Shown: piece by piece, positions 8,780 to 17,780 of the stretch | Layout of the letters: the number at the start of each line of letters is the position of its first letter | Numbering within the stretch: position 1 is the first letter of the stretch | Assembly: GCF_003605475.1 (NCBI RefSeq) | Contig: NZ_RAHX01000001.1 | Location: 868,001-932,000 of the forward strand | Source of the DNA: Aurantiacibacter aquimixticola | GTDB taxonomy: Bacteria; Pseudomonadota; Alphaproteobacteria; Sphingomonadales; Sphingomonadaceae | DNA length: 64,000 nt | Reading direction: 5' to 3' | Notes under the pieces: generated by a model | The model's input: only the letters and a program-made list of their open reading frames with translations | Database searches by the model: none | Told to the model about the DNA's origin: nothing | Made by a program: the position numbers and the translations under genes

Positions 8780-9666
8780 CAACAGGTTGAGGCGTCGTAG
8801 ATCGCGTCGATCGCATCACCCAGCGCTGCATCGAATTCCTCGTCGGACATCTGCGCGCGCAGCTCTTCCAGCAGGGCGCGGCTGAAACTGGCGATCATGC
8901 CGGGGTTCTTCGACAGCTCGCGGCAGGCGTCCTCGCGCGAATAACCGCCGGACAGCGCCACGACCTTCAGCACTTTGGGGTGCTCGATCAGCTCGCGATA
9001 ATGGTCCGCCTTCACCGGGATGGAAAGCTTCAGCATCACCTGCTCGCCTTCGGGCAGGCGATCCAGCTGCGTCAGGATTTCGGACTTGAGCAATTCCTCG
9101 CCCTCGGCCCGGTCCTCGGCCTGGATATTATATTCCGGCTCCAGCATCGGCATCATGCCGTGGGCGATGACCTGGCGGCCGACCTCGAATTGCTGCGCCA
9201 CGATTTCAGCGATGCCCTGCGCATTGGCGGACTGAATCACGGAGCGTTCCTTGGTGCCGAAAACGCCCAGCCCCTTGGCCTTGGTCAGCAGATCGTCCAG
9301 CGTCGGCATCGGCTTCATCAGCTGAACGCCGTTCGCTTCGTCCTCCAGCCCCTTGTCGATCTTGATGAACGGCACCACGCCCTTGTCGATCAGCGCCTGC
9401 GGAGTGGGCCTGCCGCCGACTTCGCCATCCATCGTCCGCTCGAACAGGATCGCGCCGACCACCTTTTCGCCGCCGAAAGCGGGCGAGGAAATGATGCGGC
9501 TGCGCATTTCGTGGATCTTGCCGAACATCTCTTCATCGTTGGACCATTCGTCGTCCGACACGCCGTAACCGCGCAGCGCCTTGGGCGTCGATCCGCCCGA
9601 CTGGTCCAATGCGGCGATAAAGCCGTCTCCGGCGGCGATCTTGGCGGTCATGTCGGCGGTTTTCAT
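8779..9666 (-). CDS. fda: Class I fructose-bisphosphate aldolase
   Basis: A 295-residue class I (Schiff-base) aldolase that interconverts fructose-1,6-bisphosphate with glyceraldehyde-3-phosphate and dihydroxyacetone phosphate. The N-terminal region AALDQSGGSTPKALRGYG is characteristic of this bacterial single-domain group. Candidate active-site lysines lie in PFIKIDKGLED and MLKLSIPVKAD. It heads the thiE/ydcF operon and faces the glycolytic genes pgk, gap and tkt encoded 2 kb away on the same strand. Confidence 0.92.
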   Translation of the reverse strand: MKTADMTAKIAAGDGFIAALDQSGGSTPKALRGYGVSDDEWSNDEEMFGKIHEMRSRIISSPAFGGEKVVGAILFERTMDGEVGGRPTPQALIDKGVVPFIKIDKGLEDEANGVQLMKPMPTLDDLLTKAKGLGVFGTKERSVIQSANAQGIAEIVAQQFEVGRQVIAHGMMPMLEPEYNIQAEDRAEGEELLKSEILTQLDRLPEGEQVMLKLSIPVKADHYRELIEHPKVLKVVALSGGYSREDACRELSKNPGMIASFSRALLEELRAQMSDEEFDAALGDAIDAIYDASTC

Positions 9667-9850
9667 TCGATGCTCCCTATCGAATTTGTGTGGTTGCCGT
9701 GGCTCCTATGCGGGCGGTGATACGGATGCAAGTTGATGAAACACATCCACGGGGGCATGTGCAGATGGCGATGGCGCAAGCACATCGAGCGGTCTGTAGG
9801 AAAGCGAAAATCTTCGGGCCGAGGCCACCACGTTTGCAGGGAGAGAAATC

Positions 9851-10609
9851 ATGACATTGAGCGACAGGCAGACGCAAATTTCGGAGGGCTGCGAGATCGA
9901 TTTTTCGGACCTGAAGGCGGTGCTGTTCAACGCCACGCTCAAGCCGCCCGCAGAGGCATCGCACACCGACACGCTGCTCGATGTCGTGGAACAGATTTTC
10001 GAGCATCAGGGCGTTTCCACGAAGCGCCATCGCCTCTCCGCCTACAATCTCGCGCCGGGCGTCTACCCGGACATGACGGAGCATGGCTGGGAGGAGGACG
10101 ACTGGCCGACACTAAGCCCCGACGTTTTCGAAGCCGATATCGTCGTTCTCGGCACGCCGATCTGGCTGGGCGAGAAAAGCTCCATCGCGCAGACCTTCAT
10201 CGAGAAGCTTTACGCGCATTCGGGCGAGACCAACGACAAGGGCCAGTATCGCTTCTACGGCAAGGTGGGCGGCTGTGTCGTCACCGGGAACGAGGATGGC
10301 ATCAAGCATGTCGGCATGGGCGTGCTTTATTCGATGCAGCATGTCGGCCTCACCATTCCCCCACAGGCCGATTGCGGCTGGATCGGCCCCGCCGGCCCCG
10401 GCCCGTCCTATGGCGATCAACAGGACGATGGCACCCGCGCCGGCTTCGACAACGAGTTCACCCAGCGAAACACCACCTTCATGGCGTTCAACCTGCTGCA
10501 CGCGGCACGCATGCTGAAGGATGCCGGCGGTTATCCTGCGGTGGGCAATGTGCGCACCGAATGGGATTGCGGCGTTAAGCCGGGCTGGCCGAACCCGGAA
10601 TATCGCTAG
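9851..10609 (+). CDS. Flavodoxin-fold NAD(P)H-dependent reductase family protein
   Basis: A 252-residue protein with a flavodoxin-like fold. After an N-terminal strand (KAVLFNATLKPP) there is the segment DIVVLGTPIWLGEKSSIAQ, which is the flavin-proximal T-P-x-W/Y motif of WrbA/NADPH-dependent FMN reductases. A further motif YGKVGGCVVTGNEDG follows. The start ATG at 9851 lies 8 bp after a GGGAGAG ribosome-binding site. The substrate is not predictable. It is divergent from fda, with a small lipoprotein gene following. Confidence 0.85.
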   Translation: MTLSDRQTQISEGCEIDFSDLKAVLFNATLKPPAEASHTDTLLDVVEQIFEHQGVSTKRHRLSAYNLAPGVYPDMTEHGWEEDDWPTLSPDVFEADIVVLGTPIWLGEKSSIAQTFIEKLYAHSGETNDKGQYRFYGKVGGCVVTGNEDGIKHVGMGVLYSMQHVGLTIPPQADCGWIGPAGPGPSYGDQQDDGTRAGFDNEFTQRNTTFMAFNLLHAARMLKDAGGYPAVGNVRTEWDCGVKPGWPNPEYR

Positions 10610-10653
10610 ACATGTTCAGCCTCGCGTCACCCGGCCCGGTGCTTTCTGGCCGC

Positions 10654-11040
10654 ATGATACGCGCCCTGCCCTGCTTCGCCGCTGTCGCCATCCTGTCCGC
10701 CTGCGCAACCACGCAGCAGGTGGCGCAGCCTGCCGGAAGCGCGATTGCGCTTGGCGAGAGTGTGGCGGTTGAGGAAATGTCGGTCACGCCGCTGCGCGTG
10801 GTCGAGGATTCCCGCTGCCCGATAAATGCGCGCTGCGTCTGGGCCGGGCGCTTGGTGGTCGAAGCGGCGATCCGAAGCGACGGGGTCGCCGAAACTCGCG
10901 AAATGACGCTGGGCGAACCTGAGTTGATGGGCGGGCAAAGCGTCCTTCTGTCGGAAGTGCTTCCCCGGCCGAGCACGCAGACAATGCCCGTCGCGCCTGG
11001 CGATTATCGCTTCGTGTTCACGAACGGGTCCAGCGACTGA
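10654..11040 (+). CDS. Small putative lipoprotein
   Basis: A 128-residue protein beginning MIRALPCFAAVAILSAC, a clear lipoprotein signal with lipobox LSAC, so it is probably anchored to a membrane by Cys17. An ATG 42 bases upstream (10612) would add residues in front of the signal peptide, so 10654 is preferred. The mature part contains DSRCPINARCVWAGRLVVEA, a Cys-containing block I have seen in other small proteobacterial lipoproteins of unknown role. It follows the flavodoxin-like gene on the same strand. Confidence 0.72.
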   Translation: MIRALPCFAAVAILSACATTQQVAQPAGSAIALGESVAVEEMSVTPLRVVEDSRCPINARCVWAGRLVVEAAIRSDGVAETREMTLGEPELMGGQSVLLSEVLPRPSTQTMPVAPGDYRFVFTNGSSD

Positions 11041-11682
11041 TCAGTGCGGCTTCTTCAGCGCCGCCGTCAGATTGATGGCGATGGAAATGCGTGTGCCGTC
11101 GCCATGGAACGGCCGCACCGCATGTTGCAGCCAGCTGGGAAACATCACGATCATGCCGGTCTGCGGGCGGACCGAAATCTCGCTCGCCATCGGCCTGCCG
11201 TTCGCATCGCGCATTCGCAGATCGGGGGCGTTCATCCGCACCATCGGCATGCGCGGATCGAGCAGCTGCAATTCCCCGCCAAGCGCCGGGTCGTCGCTAC
11301 CCGCATAGCCATCGTCGACATAGGCGACGAGCGACCAGTAGCTGCCGGGATGCGTGTGATATTGGTTCGCATGGTCCTTGCCGCTGACATTCGCCCACAG
11401 CTCCGGGATCCAGCCGAAGCGGCTTGCGTCCGGCGACACCGCGTCCAGCGTCGCCTCGTCCGCCATGCCCATCGCCTTGAAGACGAGCGCCTTCGCCGCT
11501 TCTCCGCCCCATTCGAGCATGTCGGTGTTGGAATGCCAGCCGCCGAGATTGGAAATGCTCAAGCCATCCGGATCGCGCCCCCGCTCCGCCTCAATAAGCT
11601 CGCGCAGCATGGCAACACCCGCCTCGCTCTGCAGCCGGTCGATGACGAACGGCGTAGAGAAGAGATGGCGAGCGGTGGGCAT
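11041..11682 (-). CDS. Putative 2OG-Fe(II) oxygenase (TIGR02466-like)
   Basis: A 213-residue cupin-like protein. It has the paired histidines NQYHTHPGSYWSLVAYVD in the middle and the C-terminal motif MFPSWLQHAVRPFHGDGTR, in which His and Arg would be the third iron ligand and the 2-oxoglutarate ligand. This arrangement fits the putative 2OG-Fe(II) oxygenase family PF13759; the substrate is unknown. The ATG at 11682 overlaps the pgk stop codon (TAATG), so the gene is coupled to pgk even though no glycolytic role is known. Confidence 0.82.
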   Translation of the reverse strand: MPTARHLFSTPFVIDRLQSEAGVAMLRELIEAERGRDPDGLSISNLGGWHSNTDMLEWGGEAAKALVFKAMGMADEATLDAVSPDASRFGWIPELWANVSGKDHANQYHTHPGSYWSLVAYVDDGYAGSDDPALGGELQLLDPRMPMVRMNAPDLRMRDANGRPMASEISVRPQTGMIVMFPSWLQHAVRPFHGDGTRISIAINLTAALKKPH

Positions 11683-12884
11683 TACGCGCTCAGAGCGGCA
11701 ACGCCCGGCAGTTCCTTGCCTTCCATCCATTCGAGGAAAGCGCCGCCTGCGGCCGAGACATAGGTCATCTGGTCGGCAACGCCTGCATGGGCGAGCGCGG
11801 CGACCGTGTCGCCTCCGCCCGCGACCGAGATGAGCGAACCGTCCTGCGTCAGCGCGGCAGCCGTGCGTGCAAGCGCGACGGTGGCCTCGTCGAAGGGCGG
11901 CGTTTCGAATGCGCCGAGCGGACCGTTCCAGACCAGCGTGGCGCAGGTCTTGAGCACATCGCCCAGCGCCTCGACCGCCTGCGGGCCGATATCGAGGATC
12001 ATCTCATCCTCGGCGACCTCATGGACGTTGCAGGTACGCAGGCTCGGCGGGTTGGCGGCAAATTCCTTCGCCACCACCACGTCGTAGGGGAGGTGGATCG
12101 TGCAGCCGGCCTCGTCGGCCGCATCCATGATGGTGCGCGCCGTGTCGGTCAGGTCGTGCTCGGCGAGACTCTTGCCGACCTTCACGCCGTTCGCGGCGAG
12201 GAAGGTGTTGGCCATTCCGCCGCCGATGATGAGATGCTGGACACGGCGGCTGAGATTTTCGAGCACGGCGAGCTTGGTGCTGACCTTCGCGCCGCCCACC
12301 ACGGCAGCGACGGGCGGCGTCGGATTGCCGAGCGCCGCGTCGAGCGCCTTCAATTCCTTCTCCATCGCGCGCCCCGCATAGGCTGGCAGCAGATGCGCCA
12401 GACCTTCCGTGCTGGCATGGGCGCGGTGGGCTGCGGAGAAGGCATCGTTGACGTAGAAATCGCCATGCGCGGCGATGGCCTTGGCGAAGTCGGGATCGTT
12501 CGCTTCCTCGCCGGGCCAGAAGCGAGTGTTTTCGAGAAGACCGATATCGCCGGGGCCGAGAATGTCGATCGCCTGCGCGGTGACGGGGCCGGACACCTCG
12601 GGAATGAACATGATCTCACGCCCGATCACGCCCGCCACATCGCCCTGCACGAAGCTGAGGCTCATGGTCGAATGCCGCTCGCCCTTAGGCCGCCCATAAT
12701 GCGCGAGAAGCAGCACTTTCGCGCCGCGATCCGCCAGTTCGAGAATGGTCGGCGCGACGGCGCGGGCTCTGGTGAGGTCGCTCGCCTGCCCGCCTTTCAT
12801 CGGCAGGTTGAGATCGACCCGCACCAGCGCACGCTGGCCGGTCAGGTCGTCGGGCAGATCGTCGAGTGTCTTGAAATCGGGCAT
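11682..12884 (-). CDS. pgk: Phosphoglycerate kinase
   Basis: A 400-residue phosphoglycerate kinase, the normal bacterial length. Signature RALVRVDLNLPMKGG lies near the N-terminus. The substrate-binding segments HYGRPKGERHSTMSL and LLENTRFWPGEEAND, and the nucleotide-binding VVGGAKVSTK and C-terminal VAGGGDTVAAL, are all present. It transfers phosphate from 1,3-bisphosphoglycerate to ADP. Gene order is tkt-gap-pgk-oxygenase on the minus strand. Between gap and pgk lies a palindromic repeat. Confidence 0.97.
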   Translation of the reverse strand: MPDFKTLDDLPDDLTGQRALVRVDLNLPMKGGQASDLTRARAVAPTILELADRGAKVLLLAHYGRPKGERHSTMSLSFVQGDVAGVIGREIMFIPEVSGPVTAQAIDILGPGDIGLLENTRFWPGEEANDPDFAKAIAAHGDFYVNDAFSAAHRAHASTEGLAHLLPAYAGRAMEKELKALDAALGNPTPPVAAVVGGAKVSTKLAVLENLSRRVQHLIIGGGMANTFLAANGVKVGKSLAEHDLTDTARTIMDAADEAGCTIHLPYDVVVAKEFAANPPSLRTCNVHEVAEDEMILDIGPQAVEALGDVLKTCATLVWNGPLGAFETPPFDEATVALARTAAALTQDGSLISVAGGGDTVAALAHAGVADQMTYVSAAGGAFLEWMEGKELPGVAALSA

Positions 12885-12987
12885 TTTGCGCTCCTTCTCC
12901 CCTACCGTGCACGGGAGGGGCAGTGAGACTTGGCAGCTTGCCTGCCTAGTCGCAGCCGGGTGGGCCTTGCAGGCCCATGCCCACCCC

Positions 12988-13016
12988 CAACCCCTCCCGC
13001 GAGCGGGAGGGGAGAA
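12988..13016. repeat. GC-rich inverted repeat between gap and pgk
   Basis: The 135-bp gap-pgk spacer contains a perfect palindrome in which CCCCTCCCGC pairs with GCGGGAGGGG across a 2-base loop. A second partial copy of the same theme (accgtgcacgggaggggca) lies near 12905. It has no T-run, so it is more like a dispersed REP-type element or an mRNA-stabilising hairpin than a classical terminator. Confidence 0.6.
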
Positions 13017-13019
13017 CTG

Positions 13020-14027
13020 TTACAGAAACTTCGCCATCACGCCCGCGGTGTCGATCATGCGGTTCGAGAAGCCCCATTCATTGTCGTACCAGCTGACAAC
13101 GCGCGCCAGCTTGCCTTCGAGCACCGCGGTCTCCAGCGAGTCTACGGTGGAGCTGGCCGGGTGGTGATTGAAATCGCTGCTGACAAGCGGCTTGTCGGTA
13201 TAGTCGAGCACGCCCTTCATCGGGCCGTCGGCGGCGGCTTTCAGCGCGTCGTTCATCTCTTCCTTGGTGGTGTCGCGCTTGGGCGTGAACACCAGGTCGA
13301 TCAGCGAGACATTGGGCGTGGGAACGCGGACGGAGGAGCCGTCCAGCTTGCCCGCAAGTTCGGGCAGCACCAGACCGACCGCGCGGGCCGCGCCCGTCGT
13401 GGTCGGGATCATGTTCTGCGCCCCGCCACGCGCACGGCGCATGTCGCTGTGCATCTGGTCCAGCATGCGCTGATCGTTGGTGTAGGAGTGGATCGTGGTC
13501 ATGAAGCCGCGCTCGATCCCCACCGTGTCATGCAGCACCTTGGCCACGGGCGACAGGCAGTTGGTGGTGCAGCTGGCGTTGGAGACGATGACGTCTTCCG
13601 CCGTCAGCACATCATGGTTCACGCCGTAGACGATGGTGGCCGAGACGTTCTTTGCAGGGGCGGAGATCAGCACGCGCTTGGCACCCGCATCGAGATGCGG
13701 CTTGGCCGCCTCGTGGCTCTGGAAGAAGCCGGTGCATTCGAGCACGATATCCACGCCCATTTCCCCATGCGGCAGGTTCGCCGGATCCCGCTCATTGGTC
13801 ACCGCGATGCGCTTGCCGTTCACCACCAGCGCATCGCCATCGACCTCTACCGTGCCGGGGAAGCGGCCATGCGTGCTGTCGAAACCGAACAGCAGGGCAT
13901 TCGCATCGGTATCGGCGAGATCGTTGATCGCGACGAGATCGAGATCGTGATCGTCCCGCTCCAGAATGGCGCGCGCCACGAGCCGCCCGATGCGCCCGAA
14001 ACCGTTGATCGAAACTTTCGTCGCCAT
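13020..14027 (-). CDS. gap: Glyceraldehyde-3-phosphate dehydrogenase, type I
   Basis: A 335-residue NAD(P)-dependent GAPDH. N-terminal [13 protein letters not shown] is the dinucleotide-binding motif, [15 protein letters not shown] carries the catalytic cysteine near residue 155, and the C-terminal [13 protein letters not shown] is typical. It oxidises glyceraldehyde-3-phosphate to 1,3-bisphosphoglycerate. It lies 15 bp after tkt and is presumably transcribed with it. Confidence 0.97.
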   Translation of the reverse strand: MATKVSINGFGRIGRLVARAILERDDHDLDLVAINDLADTDANALLFGFDSTHGRFPGTVEVDGDALVVNGKRIAVTNERDPANLPHGEMGVDIVLECTGFFQSHEAAKPHLDAGAKRVLISAPAKNVSATIVYGVNHDVLTAEDVIVSNASCTTNCLSPVAKVLHDTVGIERGFMTTIHSYTNDQRMLDQMHSDMRRARGGAQNMIPTTTGAARAVGLVLPELAGKLDGSSVRVPTPNVSLIDLVFTPKRDTTKEEMNDALKAAADGPMKGVLDYTDKPLVSSDFNHHPASSTVDSLETAVLEGKLARVVSWYDNEWGFSNRMIDTAGVMAKFL

Positions 14028-14042
14028 GGGAAATGCTCCTGA

Positions 14043-16037
14043 TTAGTCGTTGAGTTTGTTCATGATTTGCGGAACGATCTTGTCCGCGGTCAGGCCGAAA
14101 TAGTCGAACAGGTCGCTTGCCGGGGCAGATGCGCCGAAGCGGTCGATACCGATATTGAGGCCGTTCGCCATGGTGTAGCGTTCCCAGCCGAAGGTCGTCC
14201 CCGCCTCGATGCTGACCCGCAGGATTTCCGATGGATCGACATTGGGCAGAATGTCTTCCTTATAAACCGCGTCCTGCTCATCGAACAGTTCGGTGCACAC
14301 CATCGAGACGACATCCGCGCCGATCCCGTCCTGCTCCAGCCGGTCCGCGCATTCGAGCGCGAGATGCACTTCGGAGCCGGTTGCAATGAGGATGACGCGG
14401 CGCTTGTGGCCCGCTTTCTTGAGGCGGTAGGCACCGCGCGCGCAGCAGTCGACTTCGTCCGGCGCATTGCGGACTTGTGGCAGGCCCTGTCGGCTCAGCG
14501 CCAGGACCGTGGGCCGATCCGTCTGACGGAGCGCAATTTCCCAGCATTCGGCCGTCTCGACCGCGTCGGCAGGGCGCATGACGAGGATGTTCGGCATGGC
14601 GCGCAGCGATTGGAGATGCTCGATCGGCTGGTGCGTCGGCCCGTCCTCGCCGAGCCCGATACTGTCATGCGTCATCACGTAGACGACCGGCACCTGCTGC
14701 AGCGCGGAAAGGCGGATCGCGCCGCGCGCATAGTCGGTGAAGATCAGGAAGGTGCCGCCATAGGGGATGATGCCGCCATGCAGGGCCATGCCGTTCATGG
14801 CCGCAGACATGCCGAATTCGCGAATGCCGTAATAGACGTAGCGCCCCGAGTAGTTCTCGGCCGTCATCGCGCCGATGCCGCCCGCCTTGGTGTTGTTCGA
14901 GCCTGTCAGGTCCGCGCTGCCGCCGATCGTTTCGGGCAGCTTGCCGTTGATCTGATCGAGCGCCATCTCGCTCGCCTTGCGGGTCGCGACCTTTTGCGGG
15001 TTCTTCATCAACCCCTGGGTGTAATTGCCGAGCGAGAACTTCTCCGGCAGCTTGCCCGCCATGCGCCGCTCGAATTCGGCCTTGTGCTCGGAGGCATCAA
15101 GGCGGCCCTGCCATTCGCCATGCGCGTCTCCGCCGCGCTCCCCGGTGGCGCGCCAGTCGGCGAGAATGTCGTCGGGCACCACGAACGGATCGTGTTCCCA
15201 GCCCAGCTCCTTGCGCGCGGCGGCGATCTCGTCCTCGCCAAGCGGTGCGCCGTGGACCTTGCTCGTGCCACCCTTGTTCGGCGCGCCCTTGCCGATCACC
15301 GTCTTGCACGCCACGAGCGAGGGCTTGCCGGTTTCGGCGACGGCTTCGTCGATGGCGCGGCGAATGTCGGCAGCGTCATGCCCGTCGCACTGCGTCACGT
15401 GCCAGCCGGTGGCGCGATAGCGAGCGGGAATGTCTTCGGAAGAGGATAGCGACACCTCGCCATCGATTGTGATATTGTTGTCGTCCCACAGCACGATCAG
15501 GCGACCGAGGCCGAGATGGCCCGCAAGGCCGATCGCCTCGTGATTGACGCCTTCCATCAGGCAGCCGTCACCCGCGACGACCCAGGTGCGGTGATCGACC
15601 AGATCGTCCCCGAAAACGGAATTGAGATGCCGCTCCGCCAAAGCCATGCCCACGCCCATCGCCAGGCCCTGCCCCAGCGGGCCCGTAGTCGCCTCGACGC
15701 CATCCAAAAGGAAATTCTCGGGATGGCCCGCGCACGGGCTGCCCAGCTGGCGGAAATTGCGGATGTCGTCCATCGTCGGCGCGTCGTAGCCCGAGAGGTG
15801 AAGCAGCGCGTAGATCAGCATGGAGCCGTGGCCCGCGCTCAGCACGAAGCGATCGCGGTCCGCCCAGTGCGGGTCGGCGGCGTCGAATTTCAGATAATCG
15901 GACCACAGCACGGTGGCGACGTCGGCCATGCCCATAGGCATGCCGGGGTGCCCGGAATTGGCCGCCTGCACGGCGTCCATCGAAAGGGCCCGGATGGCAT
16001 TGGCCATATTGGTAAACCGGGTCTGCTCGTCGCTCAT
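14043..16037 (-). CDS. tkt: Transketolase
   Basis: A 664-residue thiamine-diphosphate enzyme moving two-carbon units between sugar phosphates. The start ATG at 16037 (MSDEQTRFTNMANAIRALSM) matches the family; an upstream ATG at 16127 would add 30 unlikely residues. Visible motifs are AANSGHPGMPMGMADV, the ThDP-binding region GDGCLMEGVNHEA to WDDNNITIDG, and the transketolase signature region around YGGTFLIFTDYAR. It is the first gene of the tkt-gap-pgk group. Confidence 0.97.
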   Translation of the reverse strand: MSDEQTRFTNMANAIRALSMDAVQAANSGHPGMPMGMADVATVLWSDYLKFDAADPHWADRDRFVLSAGHGSMLIYALLHLSGYDAPTMDDIRNFRQLGSPCAGHPENFLLDGVEATTGPLGQGLAMGVGMALAERHLNSVFGDDLVDHRTWVVAGDGCLMEGVNHEAIGLAGHLGLGRLIVLWDDNNITIDGEVSLSSSEDIPARYRATGWHVTQCDGHDAADIRRAIDEAVAETGKPSLVACKTVIGKGAPNKGGTSKVHGAPLGEDEIAAARKELGWEHDPFVVPDDILADWRATGERGGDAHGEWQGRLDASEHKAEFERRMAGKLPEKFSLGNYTQGLMKNPQKVATRKASEMALDQINGKLPETIGGSADLTGSNNTKAGGIGAMTAENYSGRYVYYGIREFGMSAAMNGMALHGGIIPYGGTFLIFTDYARGAIRLSALQQVPVVYVMTHDSIGLGEDGPTHQPIEHLQSLRAMPNILVMRPADAVETAECWEIALRQTDRPTVLALSRQGLPQVRNAPDEVDCCARGAYRLKKAGHKRRVILIATGSEVHLALECADRLEQDGIGADVVSMVCTELFDEQDAVYKEDILPNVDPSEILRVSIEAGTTFGWERYTMANGLNIGIDRFGASAPASDLFDYFGLTADKIVPQIMNKLND

Positions 16038-16229
16038 CGAATGCTCCGTAAGGCGCGCCCGCGACAGGCGAGCGATTCGGTTGCAGCGGTGTGTGATGGG
16101 GGCGGCGGGCAAGGTCAAGCAGAGCACCGGGACGGGCGGTGGCGAAGGTCGGCCAGGCCGTGAGGATTATTCACAGCTTTCGCCGCCAAGGCTTTGCCGC
16201 AGCACGAAACACGCCTAATCCTGTGCTGC

Positions 16230-16430
16230 ATGAGCGAGGACGCAATTGCAAAACGCGTGGACGCGGCGCTGGCGCGGATCGACGCGGCTGCCCGGCGGAT
16301 CGAGCAAGCGGCCGCGGCTCCGCAACCGGGCGACGATGGTGAGCTGGCGAAAAAGCACGCCGCACTTCGGCGCGAAGCGGGCGAGGCACTCCAACAGCTC
16401 GACCGACTGATCGGGACGATCGAGGCATGA
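16230..16430 (+). CDS. Short coiled-coil protein upstream of zapA
   Basis: A 66-residue, almost entirely helical protein rich in Ala, Arg, Glu and Gln with heptad-like spacing (RVDAALARIDAAARRIEQA and LRREAGEALQQLDRLIGTI). The start is the ATG at 16230; an in-frame extension upstream is possible but unnecessary. Its stop overlaps the zapA start (ATGA), so it is co-translated with zapA. A role as partner or accessory of the FtsZ-ring protein is an inference from position and coiled-coil character. Confidence 0.72.
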   Translation: MSEDAIAKRVDAALARIDAAARRIEQAAAAPQPGDDGELAKKHAALRREAGEALQQLDRLIGTIEA

Positions 16431-16756
16431 GCAATGTCACTCTCGAAATCGCCGGTCGCAAATACACCATCGCCTGCGCGGAGGGTGAGGAGCAACACAT
16501 CGAGAAGCTCGGCCGCTCCATCGACACCAAGCTTGCCGCGCTGGAAGGACTCCATGGCCAGACGCCCGAACGGGTGATGCTTTACGCCTCCCTGCTGCTG
16601 GCGGACGAGTTGCACGAGGCGTCGAACGGCATGGCCGCACCGACGCCCCCCTCCGAACCGGCAGTGGATGCCCGGCAGGCGGAGGTGCTGGAAAAACTGG
16701 CCGACCGCATGGAAGATATTGCCATGCAGCTTGAGACTGGCGGCGCGGCCTCCTAA
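16427..16756 (+). CDS. zapA: Cell division protein ZapA
   Basis: A 109-residue ZapA. The N-terminal SNVTLEIAGRKYTIACAEGEE strand region is followed by a long helix (LGRSIDTKLAALEG to LEKLADRMEDIAMQLE), the standard fold. ZapA crosslinks FtsZ protofilaments at the division site. It starts in an ATGA overlap with the upstream small gene and is directly followed by 6S RNA and fthC, the conserved zapA-ssrS-fthC order of proteobacteria. Confidence 0.92.
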   Translation: MSNVTLEIAGRKYTIACAEGEEQHIEKLGRSIDTKLAALEGLHGQTPERVMLYASLLLADELHEASNGMAAPTPPSEPAVDARQAEVLEKLADRMEDIAMQLETGGAAS

Positions 16757-16942
16757 GTGGTGCATGGCGGGACTGCCCGGCACGAGCCGTTCGAATATCC
16801 CTGAGGCTATAAGCAATCCAAGGGAGCTGTCCCTGCCCGGCGCACCAGTTCGGCTGTGGCGTCGGTGCATATGGCGCCCACCTGACGTTTTGGCGTCGGC
16901 GGATTTCCCGGAAAACGACCCATGGTGGTCCCGCCACTTTCC
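16757..16942 (+). ncRNA. ssrS: 6S RNA
   Basis: This 210-bp stretch lies between zapA and the 5-formyltetrahydrofolate cyclo-ligase gene, where proteobacteria keep 6S RNA. Its ends form a perfect 9-bp closing stem: TGGCGGGAC at 16765-16773 pairs with GTCCCGCCA at 16928-16936. Internally there are G/C-rich arms separated by an A/T-richer central stretch (ttcgaatatccctgaggctataag), consistent with the open-promoter-like bubble. 6S RNA binds the housekeeping RNA polymerase holoenzyme. Exact ends are approximate. Confidence 0.82.
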
Positions 16943-16970
16943 CCTGCGCTACCGAGCCGAGGCCCCCCGC

Positions 16971-17555
16971 GTGACAGACATTTCATCCGAAAAGGCGGCT
17001 CTCAGAAAGCGCCTGCGCGACGTTCGCCGCGAGAATGTCGCCGCGCTTCCCCCTCAGGTGAGCGCGCTCGTTTTCCGGCGACCGCCTGCCTCCGTGCTGG
17101 AAATGATCCCGTCCGATGCGGTGATCGGCCTCTATCGCCATTTGCATAGCGAGGCGCCCGCAGCGGGTTATGCACGCTTTTTCGCGGAGCAGGGGCACAC
17201 CATCGCCCTTCCCCGCGTCGGGGAGGATCGGACCATGGCCTTCCACGTCCACACCGACCCATTCGGCGAAAGCGACCTGGAGGAAAAACCGCCCGGCGTC
17301 TTGCAGCCCTTTGCCGATGCCAGGATCGTCTCGCCCGACGTGTTGATCGTGCCACTCATCGGCTTTACCGACCGCGGCGAAAGGCTCGGCCAGGGCGGCG
17401 GGTTCTACGACCGCTGGCTCGCCGATCACCCCGAAACGCTGGCGATCGGCCTTGCGTGGGACGTGCAAAAGGTGGACGCGCTGCCAACGGAGGCGCATGA
17501 TCGCAAGATGTCGGCCATCATCACCCCCACCCGCATCTACGGACCATTCGCATGA
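16971..17555 (+). CDS. fthC: 5-formyltetrahydrofolate cyclo-ligase
   Basis: A 194-residue enzyme converting 5-formyl-THF to 5,10-methenyl-THF with ATP (also called YgfA/Fau/MTHFS). The start is the GTG at 16971 (VTDISSEKAALRKRLRD); the frame further upstream is taken up by the 6S RNA. The N-terminal basic segment KAALRKRLRDVRREN and the C-terminal signature LGQGGGFYDRWLA near residue 150 identify the family. Its stop overlaps the next gene (ATGA). Confidence 0.93.
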   Translation: MTDISSEKAALRKRLRDVRRENVAALPPQVSALVFRRPPASVLEMIPSDAVIGLYRHLHSEAPAAGYARFFAEQGHTIALPRVGEDRTMAFHVHTDPFGESDLEEKPPGVLQPFADARIVSPDVLIVPLIGFTDRGERLGQGGGFYDRWLADHPETLAIGLAWDVQKVDALPTEAHDRKMSAIITPTRIYGPFA

Positions 17556-17767
17556 GAACGGAACCTACCTGGCGCATTCCCGTCGGCATACTCGGCCTGT
17601 GCGCCGCGCTGACGGTGTATTCGATCCTCATCGCCATCTTCGTGCCGCCACTCATCGAGGCGTGGCACAATATCGCGCAGATGCTGGTCTACCTCATCCT
17701 CGGCATCGTCTGGCTGCTGCCGCTGCGCAACTTCCTGATCTGGATGGAAACGGGCCGCTGGGGTTGA
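17552..17767 (+). CDS. DUF2842 family small membrane protein
   Basis: A 71-residue protein with two transmembrane helices (VGILGLCAALTVYSILIAIF and IAQMLVYLILGIVWLLPL) and the conserved C-terminal LRNFLIWMETGRWG. This matches the alphaproteobacterial DUF2842 family of unknown function. The start overlaps the fthC stop (ATGA). Confidence 0.85.
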   Translation: MRTEPTWRIPVGILGLCAALTVYSILIAIFVPPLIEAWHNIAQMLVYLILGIVWLLPLRNFLIWMETGRWG

Positions 17768-17780
17768 GCGTTGGGGCACC

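Noticed and set aside
8600..9850. TPP riboswitch ahead of thiE
   Set aside because: thiE is coupled directly to fda, and the leader upstream of fda does not show the CUGAGA-type core in a convincing place.
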